From: Deinococcus marmoris DSM 12784
GTDB taxonomy: Bacteria; Deinococcota; Deinococci; Deinococcales; Deinococcaceae
DNA: 43,497 nt
Assembly (NCBI RefSeq): GCF_000701405.1
Contig: NZ_JNIV01000035.1
Coordinates: 1 to 43,497, forward strand
Direction: 5' to 3'
Position numbers and translations under genes: made by a program. The notes beneath the pieces are model-generated. The model saw only the letters and a program-made list of their open reading frames with translations. It was not told the DNA's origin and made no database searches. Position 1 is the stretch's first letter; each line of letters opens with the position of its first letter. Positions 25,447 to 31,681 of this stretch are shown in pieces.

Positions 25447-25776
25447 TCAAGTCCCGTACTGCTCGAAAGAATCGAAGTAAGTCGGTGGACCGTCCAACGC
25501 ACAGTGGATGTCAATCAGGTCAGGCCCATCCAGACTCTTGATCGCCCGCCCTGCGCGGATGTTCATATGCACGATCCCCTCCTGGTCCTGTCCATCCAGG
25601 GTCCAAGGGCCGACATAGAAGAGGAACGCGGTTGGCACTAGCAGGCGCGTTCTCAGCCGCAGCGTGCATTGACCAGTTGTTTCGTCCGCACTCTTCAACG
25701 CGGCCACACCCTCTCCCCAGTGGGCCTTCATTTCTGCTGGCGTTCCCGTATAAATCACAGCTCTTCCAATCGACAT
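25447..25776 (-). CDS. Antisense hypothetical protein inside the capsid operon
   Basis: 109 residues on the minus strand (MSIGRAVIYTGTPAEMKAHW... LFYVGPWTLDGQDQEGIVHM). It is tail-to-tail with the decoration gene (one base apart) and divergent from the capsid gene. No SD; a weak -10 (GAACAT) lies close to ATG, so expression is uncertain. A longer reading frame upstream overlaps the capsid gene and is rejected. No family recognised; looks like an accessory insert (moron). Confidence 0.6.
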   Translation of the reverse strand: MSIGRAVIYTGTPAEMKAHWGEGVAALKSADETTGQCTLRLRTRLLVPTAFLFYVGPWTLDGQDQEGIVHMNIRAGRAIKSLDGPDLIDIHCALDGPPTYFDSFEQYGT

Positions 25777-25778
25777 GA

Positions 25779-25794
25779 CGCATGTTCGCATGCG
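25779..25794 (+). promoter_or_regulatory. UUCG hairpin before the capsid gene
   Basis: CGCATG-TTCG-CATGCG, a six-pair stem with a TTCG tetraloop, ending 13 bases before ATG 25808 and followed by AAAGGAGA. It may stabilise the capsid mRNA 5' end. Confidence 0.5.
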
Positions 25795-25807
25795 CCAAAG
25801 GAGACCC

Positions 25808-26968
25808 ATGAAGCACACCCGTATGCATGCGTTTGCCGCGTCGCTGATCGCCTCGGCGCTCGGCCCGGTGGGCGACGCGCTGACCGTCCAGACCATCCTC
25901 AACACCATGACCCCGCAGGACTTCTTCGCCCTGGCCAACCAGCCCGTGCCGGAGAGCGAGTACGTTCTCGCCAGCGTCCTGCCGGATGAAGCCCGCGCCA
26001 CCTACGAGGCCAAGAGCGGTTCCTTCAAGGTCATCACCACCCCCGCAGGCGAGACCGGCATGGACAGCCCGTACGTCCCGGTGGGCGGTATCGAGCTGAA
26101 TGCCTTCTCGAACCCGATTGCGAAGTGGACGGCCACCACGCTGATGACCGAGGAAATGCAGCGCGAGTTGCAGCAGATGGTCATCAACATCCGCGCGGGC
26201 GTGATCACGGGCAACGGCCTGGATTACATCCGCAACTTCATCGTGAACTGGCTGCAAAAGGTCATCCGTCAGTCGTTCACGGACCGCTACGAGCTGATGC
26301 GGGCCGAGGTGCTGACCACCGGCATGCTGGCCCTGCGCGGCGGGACGGTGGACTACCTGCTGCCTGCCCAGAACAAGTTCGCCAAGCGCACCGGCTTGCA
26401 AGCCTACGGCGGCGGCGAAAGCAAGCTGTGGGCGGACATGCGCGCCGCCGATGCCATCGTGGGCAGCACCCGCGCCCGCATCATGAGCATGAACATGCTG
26501 GACCGGATCATTGACAGCGCGGCGGACCGCGTGGCCGTCACGAGCGAGGTGACCAGCGCGGGCGGCAACATCAAGACCGTGACCATGCGCCGCCTGATTG
26601 GGGCCAACCAGACCCTGAGTACGGATGCCCGCGAGGGCTACACCCTGATCGGGTACCGCCGCACCGTGACCATCAAGGTGGGCAAGGGTTACGCGCAGCA
26701 GCAGGTCATCCCGGACGGCAAGATCGCCGTGATCGGCAGCAACGACGTGATGGTCACCATGACGGACGGCACCGTGAACACCCGTCCTGGCCTGGGCCGC
26801 ACGCACATCGGCCCCACGGTGGAAGGCGATGGCCGTCCTGGGATCTGGCTGAACACCTACACCCCGCAGGGCCGCCCGATGCACGCGGTGGCGGAGGGGG
26901 CCAGCAACGGCCTGATCGTGCTGGACGCGCCGGAACGTCTGGTGATTCTCGACAGCGACCTGACCTAA
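25808..26968 (+). CDS. Major capsid protein
   Basis: 386 residues. The body (SEYVLASVLPDEARATYEAK, GGIELNAFSNPIAKWTATTL, the long IPDGKIAVIGSNDVMVTMT and C-terminal GLIVLDAPERLVILDSDL) fits the lambda gpE-type major capsid family (HK97 fold). The N-terminus is hydrophobic (HAFAASLIASALGPVGDA). ATG 25808 has AAAGGAGA seven bases upstream. Confidence 0.9.
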   Translation: MKHTRMHAFAASLIASALGPVGDALTVQTILNTMTPQDFFALANQPVPESEYVLASVLPDEARATYEAKSGSFKVITTPAGETGMDSPYVPVGGIELNAFSNPIAKWTATTLMTEEMQRELQQMVINIRAGVITGNGLDYIRNFIVNWLQKVIRQSFTDRYELMRAEVLTTGMLALRGGTVDYLLPAQNKFAKRTGLQAYGGGESKLWADMRAADAIVGSTRARIMSMNMLDRIIDSAADRVAVTSEVTSAGGNIKTVTMRRLIGANQTLSTDAREGYTLIGYRRTVTIKVGKGYAQQQVIPDGKIAVIGSNDVMVTMTDGTVNTRPGLGRTHIGPTVEGDGRPGIWLNTYTPQGRPMHAVAEGASNGLIVLDAPERLVILDSDLT

Positions 26969-27028
26969 GCCCTGGCCCGCGCGTTGACGTGGGCCTTGGG
27001 TTCCGCCCTCCCTTAGAGGTGTTTCCCC

Positions 27029-27739
27029 ATGAAGATGATCAAAGTTGAACGGATGCCGCAGACCGTGCATTACAGCGGCAAAACGTACGGCCCTTCCGAG
27101 AAGCCGCTCAGCATTCCCGAGGAACTTGCGGCGGCGCTGGGCCTGACGCCAGTGGACGGCGCGTTCAGTCCCGCAGTCACTGCGGAAGTGGACCATGAGG
27201 AGCTGGAAGCCTCCCGCACGCTGGCCAAGCAGGCCACGGAAAAACTGGACCGGCTGCTGGGTCAGCTCGCCCCTCTGGCAGAAGAAGGCGAGATGCCCGA
27301 TCAGGTGCTGGCACGGGTGGTGGGCGAACGCAGCCACTTTGACCAGTTGCTGAAAGCCACGGCTGACGAGGTGCTGAAGCGCGGTGACTTCCTACGCGTT
27401 CCTCGGGGCGACGATAAGCATCCCGGCGGGATGGATGTGCGCCAGGCTGTGGCTGCTGGGTTCGATGACCTGAAGGGCGAAGCTGATGCCCTTCGCCAGG
27501 AGCTGGCGGTTCAGAAAGGCCGAATCGATGAGGAGCGTCAGGGTGGGCTGGCCAGAATTGCCGATCTGGAAGCCGAACGCGACACCCTGACCTCTCAGCT
27601 CACCGCCGCCCAGGCCCGCCCCGTGCTGCCTGCCGACGCCCGTGATCGGCTGATCAAGGTCAAGGGGATCAGCGACGCCCTGGCGGACCTGGCCCTGGAC
27701 GCCCTGAAGGCCGAGTCGGAACAGCCCCAGGGCGAGTAA
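27029..27739 (+). CDS. Coiled-coil protein with C-terminal helix-hairpin-helix motif
   Basis: 236 residues. An N-terminal beta part (IKVERMPQTVHYSGKTYGPS), a long coiled-coil (GEADALRQELAVQKGRIDEE) and a C-terminal HhH-like segment (RLIKVKGISDALADLALDAL). The HhH could bind DNA near the head-tail junction. No family recognised. AGAGGTG lies ten bases before ATG. Confidence 0.7.
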   Translation: MKMIKVERMPQTVHYSGKTYGPSEKPLSIPEELAAALGLTPVDGAFSPAVTAEVDHEELEASRTLAKQATEKLDRLLGQLAPLAEEGEMPDQVLARVVGERSHFDQLLKATADEVLKRGDFLRVPRGDDKHPGGMDVRQAVAAGFDDLKGEADALRQELAVQKGRIDEERQGGLARIADLEAERDTLTSQLTAAQARPVLPADARDRLIKVKGISDALADLALDALKAESEQPQGE

Positions 27740-27742
27740 GCC

Positions 27743-28132
27743 ATGCAGGCCGACGAGCTGGCCCGCGTCCGCTTCCACGTCCGCCCCGATGCCTGGACCG
27801 CCTGGCTGCTGCTGGTCCCTGAACCCGCAGACCAGACCGCCCAGCTTGACCAGGCCCTGGACGTGGAGGGTGACCTCCGGGGCGTGGCCGCATACCTGCT
27901 GGAAACGGTCTGCGCTCAGGCGCATTTTCAGGCGGCCACCGCTCCAGCAGCAGCTACCCAGATCAAGGTGGGCAAGATTGAACTGAAGCGCGCACAGGGC
28001 AGCAGCGCGGCGGCTGTTCAGGGTGACGACTGGTGCAGCAGGGCAGCCACGCTTCGGGGACAGCTCGCCGAGGGTGCGCGGCTTGCCCGGCGACAGGGTT
28101 CCATGTCTATCCCTGTGGAGGTGTCGTTTTGA
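27743..28132 (+). CDS. Head-tail adaptor, putative
   Basis: 129 residues, mainly helical (WTAWLLLVPEPADQTAQLDQ, DLRGVAAYLLETVCAQAHF). By size and order (first small gene after the capsid region, before the closure protein) it fits a gp6-like head-tail connector. Stop overlaps the next start. Confidence 0.55.
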   Translation: MQADELARVRFHVRPDAWTAWLLLVPEPADQTAQLDQALDVEGDLRGVAAYLLETVCAQAHFQAATAPAAATQIKVGKIELKRAQGSSAAAVQGDDWCSRAATLRGQLAEGARLARRQGSMSIPVEVSF

Positions 28133-28626
28133 GCCTGCTGACTGATTTCCAGGTGCTGGCCCGTCCAGAGCTGGACTTCATCTTCTCCGAGCTGGGCCAG
28201 ACCGTGACGCTGTACGCGCAGCAGGAAGCGGTCAGCACGGGCCAGCCGGGGCAGGAGCCGCCGGAGTATGACGAGAACGGCGAACTGATCACGCCGCCCG
28301 TCACGGACCCCACGCCGGACACGCCAGGGGCGGCTGAACTCGGGACATTCCCCTGCTACTTCGCTCAACTGGAGGTGCAGGACCGGGCCAAGTTGGCCGT
28401 GGGCGGCGATCTGAGCATCCCGCTTTGGGACGGCTACATTCACCACTCGGCTCCGCTGGCGACACCTGGGGTGCTGTTGGTGGTTCAAGGCGGTGAGATC
28501 GTCGCGCCGCTGCGTCTGCGCCCTCTGGCAGATGCCGAGGACATCGGCACGGTCAGGGTGGCCTGGAACGTGCTGGGACAGGCGCAAGAGGCGCTGAGGG
28601 GGCAGGATGAATCGACTCGTGATTGA
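28129..28626 (+). CDS. Head closure (stopper) protein, putative
   Basis: 165 residues. TTG start overlapping the upstream stop, with GGAGG eight bases before. Beta-rich (FPCYFAQLEVQDRAKLAVGG ... HHSAPLATPGVLLVVQGGEI) and of the size and place of head closure proteins. It overlaps the next gene by 20 bases. Confidence 0.55.
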   Translation: MSLLTDFQVLARPELDFIFSELGQTVTLYAQQEAVSTGQPGQEPPEYDENGELITPPVTDPTPDTPGAAELGTFPCYFAQLEVQDRAKLAVGGDLSIPLWDGYIHHSAPLATPGVLLVVQGGEIVAPLRLRPLADAEDIGTVRVAWNVLGQAQEALRGQDESTRD

Positions 28627-29050
28627 TCAGAGTCGGCTTCAGGCTGCGCTTGCTGCCCAGCTCGGGCCTGTGAGCGAGGCGATGGGGGAGACCGTGGCGG
28701 GCTTTCTCAAGGAGAAAATGAGCAAGTCGGGCAGCGGGATTCAGCATCCCGGCCTGCCCCGTCCCAGTTCGGCAGTGGGGGAATACCCCGCCATGCAGGA
28801 CGGTGCGCTCGTCCGCTCTCTGGGTCACGAGGCTGTGAACGCCTTCCACCAGCGGGCCGGGGCGCTGAACAGCGTGGCCCCAGTGCCGCCTGAAGCCCAT
28901 GCCCTTGAGTTCCCAGCTCCCCCTGGCTCTCCCATCAAGCGGACGGGACCGAAAGGTGCGCGTCCGTGGGCCTCGAAGGCCCTGACAGATACTGAGTTGC
29001 GCCAGCGTCTCGTGGAAGCTGTGAAGAAGCGCGGCGCGAGGTTCAGGTGA
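28607..29050 (+). CDS. HK97 gp10-like tail completion protein, putative
   Basis: 147 residues. Helical start (RLQAALAAQLGPVSEAMGET), a middle segment with PRPSSAVGEYPAMQDGALVR typical of the gp10/neck type, and a basic C-terminus (VEAVKKRGARFR). Overlaps both neighbours. Confidence 0.6.
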   Translation: MNRLVIDQSRLQAALAAQLGPVSEAMGETVAGFLKEKMSKSGSGIQHPGLPRPSSAVGEYPAMQDGALVRSLGHEAVNAFHQRAGALNSVAPVPPEAHALEFPAPPGSPIKRTGPKGARPWASKALTDTELRQRLVEAVKKRGARFR

Positions 29051-29463
29051 CGCTAGACCAGCTCCTGACCAGTCTCGGCGTCGCCCTGGCCCGTGACGAG
29101 GCAGGCAACATCGCTTCCCACCTCATCCCCACACCCCAGCCCGCAGGTATCTATGCCGTGGTGACTGAGCAGGGGGAGAGCGAGACGGGCACCGGCTACG
29201 GCTACCAGGAGCGCACCCGTCTCGTGCTGGTGATGCTCTACGGGGCCAGCGGCAACATGTCCGGCAAACGCCAGCTCGACACCCTGATGGCGTGGTTCCG
29301 ACGTCAGGCCAGTTCGGTGGACCGCTGGCCGGGACTGCGCGTGCAACGGGTGGAACTGGCCGACGCCACTCCGATCATGTTTGATGCCGAAACAAATTCC
29401 CATTACGCCGGGCAGCGCTTGAGCGTCACGTTCATTCAGAACACTGATCCAGCGCCCGTTTAA
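29047..29463 (+). CDS. Tail terminator protein, putative
   Basis: 138 residues, GTG start in GTGA overlap. Alternating strands and helices (YQERTRLVLVMLYGASGNMS ... SVTFIQNTD) and position just before the tail tube fit a tail terminator. Confidence 0.55.
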   Translation: MTLDQLLTSLGVALARDEAGNIASHLIPTPQPAGIYAVVTEQGESETGTGYGYQERTRLVLVMLYGASGNMSGKRQLDTLMAWFRRQASSVDRWPGLRVQRVELADATPIMFDAETNSHYAGQRLSVTFIQNTDPAPV

Positions 29464-29478
29464 TTCCATCAGCCTCTA

Positions 29479-29505
29479 GCCCCCGCCTCGGCGGGGCTTC
29501 CCTTT
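29479..29505 (+). terminator. Hairpin between neck genes and tail tube gene
   Basis: A six-pair GC stem (CCCCGC/GCGGGG) with a CTCG loop followed by TTCCCTTT; probably a weak terminator or processing site. Confidence 0.5.
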
Positions 29506-29517
29506 GGAGGGAACACC

Positions 29518-30243
29518 ATGACCCTAATCTCGAAACTGCCCACTGTCATTCCTGTCGACGATACCCCCAAGACCTACAGCGGCACCGCCCTGCGGACCTT
29601 CCTGCTGGCACCGGGAGCCACTGTGCTGATCGTCGCGCTGGTGGTCACCAACACCGCCCTGGTCGCCAAGGACGCCACCACCATGCAGCTCAGCAGCGTC
29701 AGCGACGTCACCATCCCCGCTGGAACGGTCCTGACCTTCGGAACCACCGAAGTGACCGTCATGACTGAGGAGGAATTGACCAGCGTGGCCAGCGCCGTGA
29801 CCATCGCTGCCGCCCCTGCTGAGATTGCCGCCAATGCCACCGCCGAGTACAGCAACCTGACCGAGGTGCCGGTGGCCGAGGAAAGCAACCCCAGCATCAC
29901 CGACAGCGAGGAAACCATTCAGGTCCACGGGCGCTACACCCCGGTCCGCTCGGTGAACGGCAAGGACATGACGGCCACCATCCGCACCATTGCTGGGATC
30001 GGTGACCCCGTGGTCAAGCGGCTGACCACCAAGGGTTTTGAAATCAGCCCCAACAACGTGGAGCGCGTGGTCTGGCTGTACCCGGACGGGTTTGCCCTGC
30101 TGGCGACGGTCAATGTCGGTGCGCCCATGCGTCAGTCGGCCCCCGGCAACACCCAGCGGGCGCAGTTCACGGCCAACCTGTCGGGCAAGCTGGCCTGGAC
30201 CGATGTCAATGAAACCACGCCTGTCTGGAACGTCGTCGGGTAA
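29518..30243 (+). CDS. Major tail (tube) protein, putative
   Basis: 241 residues, SD TTTGGAGGG. Beta-rich, with a hydrophobic stretch near the start (LAPGATVLIVALVVTNTALV) and a Thr/Glu/Ala-rich middle, then a typical end (RAQFTANLSGKLAWTDVNET). It is followed by a strong terminator, as expected for an abundantly made protein. Family by place and composition. Confidence 0.7.
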   Translation: MTLISKLPTVIPVDDTPKTYSGTALRTFLLAPGATVLIVALVVTNTALVAKDATTMQLSSVSDVTIPAGTVLTFGTTEVTVMTEEELTSVASAVTIAAAPAEIAANATAEYSNLTEVPVAEESNPSITDSEETIQVHGRYTPVRSVNGKDMTATIRTIAGIGDPVVKRLTTKGFEISPNNVERVVWLYPDGFALLATVNVGAPMRQSAPGNTQRAQFTANLSGKLAWTDVNETTPVWNVVG

Positions 30244-30261
30244 CAGTTCTCCAACCTCCGA

Positions 30262-30286
30262 GGCCAGCCACTGTGCTGGCCTTTTT
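30262..30286 (+). terminator. Strong terminator after the tail tube gene
   Basis: GGCCAGC-CACTGT-GCTGGCC followed by five T. Confidence 0.92.
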
Positions 30287-30340
30287 GCGGATGATGGCGG
30301 CGTCTTTGCAGGCGCTCCGGTTCGAGTCCGGAAGTCCGCT
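30287..30340 (+). other. Degenerate tRNA-like sequence
   Basis: GCGGA (30287) can pair with TCCGC (30335-30339); between them lie TTTGCA and CCGGTTCGAGTCCGG, a perfect T-arm identical to 15 bases of the host tRNA-Cys. Only 54 bases; the D arm is missing and the anticodon stem does not pair well. Not a working tRNA; probably the remnant of a phage tRNA-Cys. Confidence 0.5.
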
Positions 30341-30365
30341 CTAAAACAATCTAGGAGGCCCTACC

Positions 30366-30644
30366 TTGTCCACCCATCCCCTGATCGTGCTGGGCGAGCG
30401 CGGCCATTCACCGCACGTCCTGCTGCTGGGTTGCACCGTTCACCCTGACCGCATCGAGGCCCGCGCCCACATCGTTCAGGCCCCGTTGAGGCGTGGGCGC
30501 ACGCTGAGCAGGATGGCTGAGGGTCAAGCAGGCTGGACCGTGCCACGCGGCGGGCTGCGGGCAAGGGTCCCCCGGTTGGCTGAAGCGGGCGTCTACCTGC
30601 ACACGCCGATCACCGTGATGCTAACGCGGCGGGGCAAGGCATGA
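30366..30644 (+). CDS. Hypothetical tail-region protein
   Basis: 92 residues, TTG start with AGGAGG seven bases upstream. Beta-rich, basic (VLLLGCTVHPDRIEARAHIV, GLRARVPRLAEAGVYLHTP). No family recognised. Coupled by ATGA to the chaperone gene. Confidence 0.65.
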   Translation: MSTHPLIVLGERGHSPHVLLLGCTVHPDRIEARAHIVQAPLRRGRTLSRMAEGQAGWTVPRGGLRARVPRLAEAGVYLHTPITVMLTRRGKA

Positions 30645-31033
30645 CCACGGCAGAGCAGCACCGCGCCCGCTCAGAGTCCATTGAGGCGTCCCTTGGAATC
30701 CCGAACACCGAGTTTTGTGACCGCTACGGCCCGTTGTCCATTCCCTATCTGGCTCCGAGCTGGCGCGAGATACGCATCGTGCAGGCGCTGTCGCAGATGG
30801 AACCCGCCGAACAGACTGGGGCCATCTACCTGCTGGTCCAGCGGCGGTTGCCTGAGCTGACCTATGACGAGTTCGAGGACCTGACCGGGCCGGACCACTT
30901 CCCCGCATGGTGGACTGCCACACAGCCGCCCAGATCAGGGGAGGCCGGGGGAGGAGATTTTTCGACTGGCCGAGCGCCCTCGCGGCCCTCGGCCTACTCC
31001 AGCCTGCTGTCCAGTGGTGGGACGCGCCATTAG
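30641..31033 (+). CDS. Tail assembly chaperone, short form (G-like)
   Basis: 130 residues. Helical (WREIRIVQALSQMEPAEQTG, TYDEFEDLTGPDHFP). It lies between tail tube and tape measure and overlaps by more than 100 bases a second open frame at -1, the classic G/GT arrangement. The C-terminal 35 residues are low-complexity, as expected when the normal fate is frame change. Confidence 0.65.
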   Translation: MTTAEQHRARSESIEASLGIPNTEFCDRYGPLSIPYLAPSWREIRIVQALSQMEPAEQTGAIYLLVQRRLPELTYDEFEDLTGPDHFPAWWTATQPPRSGEAGGGDFSTGRAPSRPSAYSSLLSSGGTRH

Positions 31034-31365
31034 ACCGAATCAAGTACGCCCTGCACGCCCAGGCCGAGACCGAAGGGCGGCAGTGGCAGCGTCAGGTCTG
31101 GGGCGCGGCGCTGTCCTGGGGCGCAGAGGCCCCCAAGGACCTGAACACCCGCATCCTGCCCGACTACCGACGCAGGGACGGTGGAGAGACCCGGAAGGCC
31201 GTCGTGCCTTACCCAGTGCATGCCGAGGTGGCACAGGGGCTGGCCGAGGCCATGAAGGCGGGTCTGCTGACCGGCCCGGTCTGGACACGCTGGCCTGCTG
31301 CGCGGGATGGACGGCCACTGATTCAGGTCTGGGAGGGGATTGCGTTGACGGGAGGTTTGAAGTGA
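30868..31365 (+). CDS. Tail assembly chaperone, frameshift extension (T part)
   Basis: The -1 frame is open from 30868 (after TGA 30865-30867) to 31365; its own first ATG is 30907. The sensible protein begins at RRFFDWPSALAALGLL and ends in VWEGIALTGGLK, about 135 residues. The G frame is joined to it by a -1 slip, probably at TTTTT (30958-30962). Independent start at 30907 has no SD. Confidence 0.6.
   Translation, partial: RVRGPDRAGPLPRMVDCHTAAQIRGGRGRRFFDWPSALAALGLLQPAVQWWDAPLDRIKYALHAQAETEGRQWQRQVWGAALSWGAEAPKDLNTRILPDYRRRDGGETRKAVVPYPVHAEVAQGLAEAMKAGLLTGPVWTRWPAARDGRPLIQVWEGIALTGGLK
30955..30963 (+). promoter_or_regulatory. Candidate -1 frameshift site
   Basis: AGATTTTTC: zero-frame codons GAT TTT TCG; Phe-tRNA on TTT can slip back one base onto TTT, giving TTC GAC TGG in the -1 frame. 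A run of five G (30947-30951) just upstream is the second candidate. Confidence 0.5.
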
Positions 31366-31416
31366 CCTTATTTTGTGTTCCAAGACACCAAATAACTGCT
31401 ATGAAATAGATCACAC

Positions 31417-31605
31417 TTGGGGATGTTGCCCCCTCGGTTGTTCAGGAAGCACTTCCCGGTCCAGTCCTCCCCCGTCCCGAAAGTGGCCATGCTGACCCAC
31501 ACCCTTGTGGACGGCCCCCCACCTTCCCCAGCGCCCCAGCCGCCACGGCGTTCTACCCCTGTGGACATGGACGATCTGCTGCGAGCTCTGGGCGCTGATC
31601 TCTAG
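31417..31605 (+). CDS. Possible small protein before the tape measure
   Basis: 62 residues from TTG 31417; starts at GTG 31483 or ATG 31489 are alternatives. Pro-rich middle and an acidic end (DMDDLLRALGADL). No clear SD. It is the only coding candidate in 31366-31681, which otherwise contains only the terminator. Could be a chaperone remnant; weak call. Confidence 0.3.
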   Translation: MGMLPPRLFRKHFPVQSSPVPKVAMLTHTLVDGPPPSPAPQPPRRSTPVDMDDLLRALGADL

Positions 31606-31652
31606 CCGCCCGGTCTTACTCCCAATCTTTCGCCGCCTCCGGGCGGCTTTTT
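31606..31652 (+). terminator. Terminator before the tape measure, with competing hairpin
   Basis: GCCGCC-TCCG-GGCGGC (31632-31647) followed by five T. CCGCCCGG (31606-31613) can instead pair with CCGGGCGG (31639-31646), excluding the terminator stem; this could be an attenuator. Confidence 0.75.
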
Positions 31653-31681
31653 CATTGCCGCCTTCAGGAGGTGACTGATCC

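Noticed and set aside
25520..27337. 605-codon minus-strand frame over the capsid gene
   Set aside because: Shadow of the capsid gene; composition is not protein-like.
29518..30243. Tail tube protein as a membrane protein
   Set aside because: The hydrophobic stretch near residues 25-50 is interrupted by beta-type pattern and sits in a tail gene order; more likely a beta strand core.
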